A DNA stretch of 64,000 nt from contig NZ_MUNP01000036.1 in assembly GCF_002001105.1 (NCBI RefSeq), positions 1 through 64,000 on the forward strand, written 5' to 3'. Positions 57,083 through 64,000 of the stretch are shown here, piece after piece. The translations under genes were made by a program, and so were the position numbers. The notes under the pieces were generated by a model. That model worked only from the letters and a program-made list of their open reading frames with translations, had not been told where the DNA came from and made no database searches. Each line of letters starts with the position of its first letter. Within the stretch, counting starts at the first letter, position 1. Origin of the DNA: Rhodanobacter sp. C06 (GTDB lineage: Bacteria > Pseudomonadota > Gammaproteobacteria > Xanthomonadales > Rhodanobacteraceae).

Positions 57083-58150
57083 TCATCGACTCGACGAACG
57101 GCGTGATTTCGTGGTTGTGGTTGTGGTTGTGGTGGTTGCGGCCCCGCCCCGATGTGCCCCGCAGGAATCGCGCACGACGATGTCGCAGCCGAGCGTGTGC
57201 ACCGATGCCGCGGACGACCCGGGGCGATCCATCAGGTCGGCCAGCAAATCCATGGCGTTCTTGCCCAGTTCCGCGATGCGCACGCGCACCGTGCTGAGCG
57301 GCGGCGTGACGTAGCGCGCGATCGGGATGTCGTCGAAACCGGCCAGGGCGATGTCGCCCGGCACGGCCAGGCCGGCTTCCTTGAAGGCTTGCAGGCAGCC
57401 CACGGCCATCATGTCGTTGGCGGCGAACACGGCCTGCGGGCGCGTCTTGCCCGCCAGCAGTTCGCGTGCGGCCAGATAGCCGGATGACTCGCTGAAGTTG
57501 CCCGAGACGATCCGCAGCGGCTCGCCCGGCGCCAGCTTGGCCATCGCGGCGCGGAAGCCCGCCTCGCGCTGGCGGGCGTCGTAGTTGTCCTTCGGCCCGC
57601 TGACGAAGGCGATGCGCGCATGCCCGAGCCCGACCAGGTGGCGCACCATGGCGTAGGTGCCGGCGAAGTTGTCGATGTTCAGCACGGCGGCGGCGCCGCT
57701 CTTCACGTCGCTGTTGAGCAGCACGCTGGGCAGGCCTTCCGGCAGGTTTGCCTCGAGGAAATCCGCATCCACGCCCGGCGAGGACAGGATCACGATGCCG
57801 TCCACGCGGCCCTGCATCGCGCGCAGCGCCGCGGCCGCATCCTCCGCGCCGTCGTGCGAGCTGGAAACCAGCAGGTGCAGGCCGTGCGAACGCGCCTCCA
57901 GGTCGATGCCGCGGATCAGTTCGGAGAAGAATTCGCCATGCAGGTCCGGCAGGAGCGCTCCGATGGTGTGGGTGCGCCGGGTGATCAGGCTGCGCGCGGC
58001 GCCGTGCGGCACGTAACGCAGGCGGGAGGCGACCTCGCGGATGCGCTGCTCGGTCGCCGCGGTCACGCCGCCGTTGCCGTTGAGCGCACGCGACACCGAG
58101 GCCACGGAGACCTTCGCTTCGCGCGCCACGTCCTTGATCGTTATCGTCAC
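57083..58150 (-). CDS. LacI-family transcriptional regulator
   Basis: A 355-residue regulator. The DNA-binding head is TIKDVAREAKVSVASVSRALNG with the hinge helix RYVPHGAARSL; the effector domain runs from HTIGALLPDLHGEFF to about residue 325 (FAANDMMAVGCLQAFKEAG, DIALAGFDDIPIARYVTPPLSTVR). After the usual end near VVRDSC it carries about 25 extra residues including nine consecutive Thr, encoded by a GTGGTT-type repeat. The GTG start at 58150 is preferred: GGGGGAG lies 5 bases upstream and the head then starts at residue 3. It probably represses the receptor-to-permease genes, GH1 and the ATPase, with a glucan breakdown product as inducer. Confidence 0.92.
   Translation of the reverse strand: MTITIKDVAREAKVSVASVSRALNGNGGVTAATEQRIREVASRLRYVPHGAARSLITRRTHTIGALLPDLHGEFFSELIRGIDLEARSHGLHLLVSSSHDGAEDAAAALRAMQGRVDGIVILSSPGVDADFLEANLPEGLPSVLLNSDVKSGAAAVLNIDNFAGTYAMVRHLVGLGHARIAFVSGPKDNYDARQREAGFRAAMAKLAPGEPLRIVSGNFSESSGYLAARELLAGKTRPQAVFAANDMMAVGCLQAFKEAGLAVPGDIALAGFDDIPIARYVTPPLSTVRVRIAELGKNAMDLLADLMDRPGSSAASVHTLGCDIVVRDSCGAHRGGAATTTTTTTTTKSRRSSSR
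57111..57137. repeat. GTGGTT simple-sequence repeat in the lacI 3' end
   Basis: Three perfect GTGGTT units followed by GTGGTGGTT encode the poly-Thr tail of the LacI regulator on the minus strand. Units are 6 bp, so gain or loss keeps the frame and changes only the tail length. Confidence 0.8.
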
Positions 58151-58192
58151 TGCGCTCCCCCACGGAGTCGGCCCGATGGCGGGCGAGCGCAA

Positions 58193-58206
58193 CGTAAACG
58201 TTTTCA
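58193..58206 (-). promoter_or_regulatory. Second LacI-type operator, upstream of lacI
   Basis: CGTAAACGTTTTCA, 43 bp before the GTG of the regulator, shares 10 of 14 positions and the central CG with the palindrome at 45815-45828. It probably mediates autoregulation and control of the receptor operon. The rest of the 452-bp gap 58151-58602 holds no gene apart from the leu promoter at its right end. Confidence 0.55.
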
Positions 58207-58565
58207 TCGCGGCTTGTAAAGTGCCACCGCGACCAGACCTGCACTGCAGCGCGGCAAAGCCGGACCCCATGCCACGACCCACCCAGGCGGAATGACGGCA
58301 ACATGCTGCCGCCGGCCAGCCGGTCGATTTGCAGCACCGCAGCAAAGCCGGCACGACAACGACGCCATCGCCGCGCCGATGCACGACATGGCGGCGAGTC
58401 CGCGGGCGTCGCGATCGCCGTCAAATCCGCCTCCGATGGGTCATCGGCACGGACGCGCACCGTGTCCAAGGCCACGCCAGTGACTGGACGCCCGCGCATC
58501 GTTCGGACGTCCAGCCGTCCAGATTGCCAAATCCGAAAGCCACGAAAAGATTTCACTAGAAACTG

Positions 58566-58595
58566 TTGACACGTTCCGACAGGCTGCCGTACTGT
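58566..58595 (+). promoter_or_regulatory. Putative promoter of the leu operon
   Basis: A perfect TTGACA at 58566-58571 is followed after 18 bp by TACTGT (58590-58595). Transcription would begin near 58602, at or next to the ATG of the leader peptide, so the leader message may be leaderless. Confidence 0.5.
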
Positions 58596-58602
58596 CGACG
58601 AC

Positions 58603-58740
58603 ATGCCGCAGCGCAACAGCCACCGCAGCTACACCGAAACGATCCGTCCCGCGACGGTCGCCGGCCTGCTGCAGCTTCGCGGCACGCTCCTTCTTGCCCT
58701 TGTACTCGTACTCCTTATTACCAACGGAGGTGCGGGCTGA
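58603..58740 (+). CDS. leuL: Leucine operon leader peptide (attenuator)
   Basis: A 45-codon reading frame, ATG to TGA, lying between the promoter and a terminator ahead of leuA. Codons 29-39 (58687-58719) encode seven Leu, two Val, one Ile and one Ala, with Leu also at 22, 23 and 25. In that run Leu is spelled CTC or CTT, Val GTA and Ile ATT, whereas the structural genes of the window use almost only CTG, GTG and ATC. A rare-codon cluster for branched-chain amino acids is what attenuation needs: a ribosome stalled there for lack of charged tRNA lets transcription pass the terminator 47 nt downstream. No protein function beyond translation is expected. Confidence 0.85.
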   Translation: MPQRNSHRSYTETIRPATVAGLLQLRGTLLLALVLVLLITNGGAG

Positions 58741-58787
58741 GGGCATGTGTCCAGGTAGCTAGAAAACGAACCTGAAAACACCCGAAG

Positions 58788-58819
58788 AACCCCGCACCAG
58801 AAATGGAGCGGGGTTTTTT
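58788..58819 (+). terminator. Attenuator terminator of the leu operon
   Basis: A perfect 8-bp stem (AACCCCGC / GCGGGGTT) with a 12-base loop is followed by a T-run (58814-58819). It lies 47 nt after the leader stop and 35 nt before leuA, so it ends transcription when branched-chain amino acids are plentiful. Confidence 0.88.
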
Positions 58820-58854
58820 GTTGCCCGAAAGCCCGTCCCGCAACGGAGCCAGCG

Positions 58855-60461
<1,607 letters not shown>

Positions 60462-60465
<4 letters not shown>

Positions 60466-61466
60466 ACACGCCCTTCCTCTGGCACAACGGCCGCATCAAG
60501 CCGTGGAGCGAAGCCAACGTCCATGTCAGCACGCACGCCCTGCACTACGGCTCCTCGGTGTTCGAGGGCGAGCGCGTCTACGCCACGCCGAATGGCCCCG
60601 CCTATTTCCGCCTCGCCGATCACACGCGCCGGCTGTTCGAATCGGCCAGGGTGTACGAGATCGACGTCGGCTACGGCGAGGCCGAGATCGACGCGGCCTG
60701 CCATGAGGTGATCCGCGCGAACGGGCTGCAGTCCGCTTACGTGCGCCCGATCGTGTTCCGTGGCGCCGGCGGCCTGGGCGTGCTGGCGAAGCCCGGCGCA
60801 CCGGTGGACGTGGCGATCATGGCGATGGAATGGGGCGCGTATCTCGGCGACGCCGCCGAACGCGGCGCCGACGTGTGCGTGTCCTCGTGGCACCGCCCCG
60901 CGCCGAACACCATCCCGAGCTGGGCCAAGGCCGGCGGCAATTACCTGAGCAGCCAGCTGATCGGCATGGAAGCGCGCCGCGGCGGCTACGACGAGGGCAT
61001 CGCGCTGGGCGTGAACGGCATGCTCTCCGAGGGCGCGGGCGAGAACCTGTTCCTGGTGAAGCGCGGCAAGCTGCTCACTCCGCCGTCCAGCGCCGGCATC
61101 CTCGCCGGCATCACCCGCGACAGCGTGCTCGCGCTGGCCGCCGACCTGGGCATCGCGGTGGAGGAGCGCGACCTGCCGCGGGAAGCCCTTTACACGGCGG
61201 ACGAGGTGTTCATGACCGGCACCGCCGCCGAGATCACCCCCGTGCGCTCGGTGGATCGCAAGCCGGTCGGCAACGGCAAACCCGGCGAGATCACCCGCGC
61301 ACTGCGCGGGGCCTTCTTCGGCCTGTTCGACGGCCGTACGGCCGACAAGTGGGGCTGGCTGGATGTGGTCGACGCCACGCATTCCGGACAAGCCAGCGTC
61401 GCCTCGGCGCTTGATTTTCGCGCTCATGGACGAGCGCAGGAAATGACTCTGGAGGCTTCCGCATGA
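60462..61466 (+). CDS. ilvE: Branched-chain amino-acid aminotransferase
   Basis: A 334-residue PLP enzyme of fold type IV that makes leucine, valine and isoleucine from their keto acids. [16 protein letters not shown] near residue 25 is the substrate loop; the PLP Lys is in [13 protein letters not shown] near 160; [12 protein letters not shown] and [11 protein letters not shown] are the cofactor-phosphate and carboxylate-binding motifs. Length is slightly above E. coli IlvE (309), with a short C-terminal extension. It is coupled to leuA (ATGA) and to leuC (ATGA), so the last leucine step is encoded inside the leu operon and shares its attenuator. Confidence 0.95.
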
Positions 61467-62878
61467 CGGCCGCACGCACGCTGTTCGAGAAAATCTGGGA
61501 CGCCCACGTGGTGGCGCCCGAAAGCACCGACACCCCGGCGATCCTGTACGTCGACCTGCACCTGGCGCACGAGGTCACCTCGCCGCAAGCCTTCGATGAA
61601 CTGCGTTCGCGCGGCTTGAAGCTGCGCCGCCCCGACCGCACGCTGGCCACGCTGGACCACTCCACCCCCACCCTGCCGGCGAACGCGGACGGCACGCGCC
61701 CCTACGCGAACGCCGAGGCGCAGGCGCAGGTGGCTCAGCTGGAAACGAACTGCCGCGAGTTCGGCGTCGAGCTGCACGGCTGGGACAGCGCCGAGCGCGG
61801 CATCGTGCACGTGATCGGCCCGGAGCTGGGCGCCACCCGGCCGGGCATGACCATCGTCTGCGGCGACAGCCACACCTCCACGCATGGTGCGTTCGGCGCA
61901 CTGGCTTTCGGCATCGGCACCACCGAGGTAGGCCACGTGATGGCCACGCAATGCCTGCTGCAGCGCAAACCGAAGACGCTGGCGATCCACGTGGACGGCG
62001 CACTGCCTGCCGGCGTGGGCGCAAAAGACCTGATCCTGCACATCATCGGCACCATCGGCGTGGACGGCGGCACCGGTCACGTGATCGAGTACCGCGGCGC
62101 GGCCATCGAAAAGCTGTCGATGGAAGAGCGCATGACGGTGTGCAACATGTCGATCGAAGCCGGCGCCCGCGCGGGCTTGATCGCACCGGACGAAACCACG
62201 TTCGCTTGGCTGCAGGGTCGCCCGCGCGTGCCGCAGGGCGACGCATGGGGCCGCGCGGTGGCGCAGTGGCGCACGCTGAAGACCGACGACGGCGCGCAGT
62301 ACGACCGCGAAGTGCGCATCGATGCCGGCACGGTGAAACCCACCGTCACCTACGGCACCCACCCCGGCATGGCGATCGCGATGGACGCGCCGGTGCCCGC
62401 CGCGCGCAATGCGATGGAACAGCGCGCGCTGGACTACATGCAGAGCCGCGCCGGCCAGCCCATGCAGGGCTCCAAGGTGGACGTGGTGTTCGTCGGCAGC
62501 TGCACCAACTCGCGCCTGTCCGACCTGCGTGAAGCGGCCGGTGTGCTGCGCGGCCACCGCGTCGCCGAAGGCGTGCGCATGCTGGTGGTGCCCGGCTCCG
62601 AGGCGGTGCGCCGCGATGCCGAGGCGGAAGGCCTGCACGAGGTATTCCGCGCCGCCGGTGCCGAGTGGCGCGTGCCCGGCTGCTCGATGTGCATCGCGAT
62701 GAACGGCGACCTGGCGCAGCCGGGACAACTCGTGGTCTCCACCTCCAACCGCAACTTCGAGGGTCGCCAGGGCAAGGGCGCACGCACCGTGCTGGCCAGC
62801 CCGGCCACCGCCGCGGCTTCCGCCGTCGCCGGCGTCATTGCCGATCCGCGCGAATACCTGGTGGAGGTAGCGGCATGA
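61463..62878 (+). CDS. leuC: 3-isopropylmalate dehydratase large subunit
   Basis: A 471-residue aconitase-family subunit. The three [4Fe-4S] Cys are seen in [11 protein letters not shown] (one) and [10 protein letters not shown] (two); [22 protein letters not shown] and the opening [12 protein letters not shown] are diagnostic. With LeuD it isomerises 2- to 3-isopropylmalate. Length equals the enterobacterial enzyme (466). The ATG overlaps the ilvE stop. The following gene is 178 bp away, separated by inverted repeats. Confidence 0.97.
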   Translation: MTAARTLFEKIWDAHVVAPESTDTPAILYVDLHLAHEVTSPQAFDELRSRGLKLRRPDRTLATLDHSTPTLPANADGTRPYANAEAQAQVAQLETNCREFGVELHGWDSAERGIVHVIGPELGATRPGMTIVCGDSHTSTHGAFGALAFGIGTTEVGHVMATQCLLQRKPKTLAIHVDGALPAGVGAKDLILHIIGTIGVDGGTGHVIEYRGAAIEKLSMEERMTVCNMSIEAGARAGLIAPDETTFAWLQGRPRVPQGDAWGRAVAQWRTLKTDDGAQYDREVRIDAGTVKPTVTYGTHPGMAIAMDAPVPAARNAMEQRALDYMQSRAGQPMQGSKVDVVFVGSCTNSRLSDLREAAGVLRGHRVAEGVRMLVVPGSEAVRRDAEAEGLHEVFRAAGAEWRVPGCSMCIAMNGDLAQPGQLVVSTSNRNFEGRQGKGARTVLASPATAAASAVAGVIADPREYLVEVAA

Positions 62879-62894
62879 GCGCTCGCGTTTTTCT

Positions 62895-63025
62895 CCCTCT
62901 CCCCTTTGGGGAGAGGGCTGGGGTGAGGGGTCGCTCTTGCAACGCCCTCGCATCGGAGCGCGCTTCGATGCACATCACCGCGAGCACCCGCCCCTCACCT
63001 CAATCCTCTCCCCAAAGGGGAGAGG
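62895..63025. repeat. Inverted pair of CCCTCTCCCC hairpin repeats between leuC and leuD
   Basis: Two hairpins face each other: CCCTCTCCCC-TTT-GGGGAGAGGG at 62895-62917 and CCTCTCCCC-AAA-GGGGAGAGG at 63005-63025. Each is flanked by the same GGGGTGAGGGG / CCCCTCACC wording, so the unit of about 40 bp is present in opposite orientations 65 bp apart, in the style of a REP doublet. It makes up most of the 178-bp leuC-leuD gap, which otherwise holds no gene. Confidence 0.75.
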
Positions 63026-63056
63026 AGGCGAACGCAACCAGCGAGGAATTTCATTA

Positions 63057-63638
63057 ATGCGCCCCGTCACCCGCCTCCATTCGCGCACCGCCGTGCTGCC
63101 GGACGAGAACATCGACACCGACCGCATCATCCCGGCGCGCTTCCTCACCACCACCACGCGCACGGGCCTGGGCAAGCTGTGCTTCCACGACTGGCGCTAT
63201 TTGCCCGACGGCAGCGACAACCCCGCCTTCCCGCTGAACCGGCCGGAAGCGAAGGGCTGCGCCATCGTGGTGGCGGGGCGCAACTTCGGCTGCGGTTCCT
63301 CGCGCGAGCACGCGCCGTGGGCGCTGCTGGACTACGGCATCCACGCGGTGCTGTGCAGCGAGATCGCGGACATCTTCCGCAACAACGCGTTGAAAAACGG
63401 CCTGCTCGCGATCGTGGTTTCCGCCGCCGAGCACCAGTGGCTGCTGGCGAACCCGGGCATCGAGCTGAGCATCGACGTGCAAGGACAGTACGTCGTCCTG
63501 CCCGACGGCGGCCGCATCGGCTTCGAACTGGAGCCGTTCGCGCGCCATTGCCTGCTGGAAGGCGTCGACCAGCTCGGCTTCCTGCAGCAGCACGCGGATG
63601 CGATCACTCATTACGAACAACAGGAGAAGGCTGCATGA
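63057..63638 (+). CDS. leuD: 3-isopropylmalate dehydratase small subunit
   Basis: A 193-residue swivel-domain subunit, near the usual 200. [15 protein letters not shown] near residue 15 and [17 protein letters not shown] near 75 are the LeuD signatures; the second holds the substrate-binding SREH. Together with LeuC it forms the isomerase. GAGGAA lies about 9 bases before the ATG, giving it its own ribosome site after the repeat-filled gap. The stop overlaps the leuB ATG. Confidence 0.96.
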   Translation: MRPVTRLHSRTAVLPDENIDTDRIIPARFLTTTTRTGLGKLCFHDWRYLPDGSDNPAFPLNRPEAKGCAIVVAGRNFGCGSSREHAPWALLDYGIHAVLCSEIADIFRNNALKNGLLAIVVSAAEHQWLLANPGIELSIDVQGQYVVLPDGGRIGFELEPFARHCLLEGVDQLGFLQQHADAITHYEQQEKAA

Positions 63639-64000
63639 AGGCACGCATCGTCACCCTGCCCGGCGACGGCGTCGGCCCGGAAGTCACCGCCGCCGCGGTC
63701 GCCGTGCTGGAAGCGGTTGCCACGCACTTCGACCATGAGTTCGCGTTCGACGAGCAGCTGGTCGGCGGTGCCGCGATCGACGCCACCGGCGAGCCGCTGC
63801 CCGCCGCCACGCTGGCCGCCTGCCAGGCCGCTGACGCGGTGCTGCTGGGCGCGGTGGGCGGGCCGAAGTGGTCCGATCCGAATGCGAAGGTGCGCCCGGA
63901 ACAAGGCCTGCTCGGCCTGCGCGCCGCGCTGGGCGTGTACGCGAACCTGCGCCCGCTCACCGTGCATCCCGCGCTGGCCGCGCTGTCGCCGCTGAAGGAC
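63635..64000 (+). CDS. leuB: 3-isopropylmalate dehydrogenase (5' end only)
   Basis: The first 122 residues are present; the gene runs off the right edge. [13 protein letters not shown] at the N-terminus, [10 protein letters not shown] near residue 70 and [16 protein letters not shown] near 90-105 are typical of LeuB, which oxidatively decarboxylates 3-isopropylmalate with NAD. ATG overlaps the leuD stop. Confidence 0.95.
   Translation, partial: MKARIVTLPGDGVGPEVTAAAVAVLEAVATHFDHEFAFDEQLVGGAAIDATGEPLPAATLAACQAADAVLLGAVGGPKWSDPNAKVRPEQGLLGLRAALGVYANLRPLTVHPALAALSPLKD

Overview
The window is GC-rich DNA that looks like a gammaproteobacterium of the Xanthomonadales, most likely Rhodanobacteraceae (Dyella/Luteibacter/Rhodanobacter-like). 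This is inferred from gene content: an XrtA-type exopolysaccharide (EPS) locus, a LacI/TonB-receptor/'tryptophan halogenase' sugar locus, and a leuA-ilvE-leuCDB operon. No rRNA, tRNA, CRISPR array, transposase or integrase was seen.

Region 1 (1-7028): the end of a UDP-GlcNAc dehydrogenase (TviB type) and its partner 4-epimerase (TviC type), a terminator, then an AT-rich promoter region with a CRP/Clp-like site. It is followed by the initiating sugar-phosphate transferase of the EPS, an exported heparinase-like protein, and a convergent GNAT-like acyltransferase.

Region 2 (7202-25099): a JmjC-type dioxygenase and three giant co-directional genes forming a hybrid assembly line inside the EPS locus. 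Gene 1 is (half C)-A-PCP-KS-AT-ACP-aminotransferase. Gene 2 is C-A-PCP-C-A-PCP. Gene 3 is a degenerate C, then A-PCP. All three downstream A domains read by eye as glycine-activating, and the two in gene 2 are a 1,232-bp, 99.5 % identical duplication. No thioesterase or reductase follows.

Region 3 (25074-41876): continuing without a break, a GT2 glycosyltransferase, a Wzy/ligase-like protein, a Wzx-like flippase, a PaaK-like adenylate-forming enzyme, three GT4 glycosyltransferases, a NodB-type deacetylase and an unrecognised membrane-anchored protein. Most are coupled by ATGA/GTGA overlaps. On the opposite strand lie two XrtA-associated alpha/beta hydrolases, an outer-membrane beta-barrel, a CpsD-like ATPase without the Walker A lysine, a Wzz-like chain-length protein and a Wza-like export lipoprotein. 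The simplest reading is a uronic-acid-containing EPS made by a Wzx/Wzy route, with a short non-ribosomal peptide made beside it and possibly attached to it.

Region 4 (42096-58206): a sugar-utilisation locus. It has GNAT, GH39, GH1, a MalK-type ATPase, a ~600-bp intergenic element with imperfect inverted ends, two ABC permeases, a binding lipoprotein, a GH144-like beta-glucanase, a halogenase-family flavoprotein, a large TonB-dependent receptor and a LacI regulator. Two similar LacI-type operators sit upstream of GH1/ATPase and of lacI. The enzyme set suggests beta-glucan or beta-glucooligosaccharide use.

Region 5 (58566-64000): the leucine operon, leuA-ilvE-leuC-leuD-leuB. It is preceded by a promoter, a 45-codon leader peptide with a Leu/Val/Ile run in rare codons, and a terminator, which is a classical attenuator. 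A pair of inverted hairpin repeats separates leuC from leuD, and leuB runs off the end.
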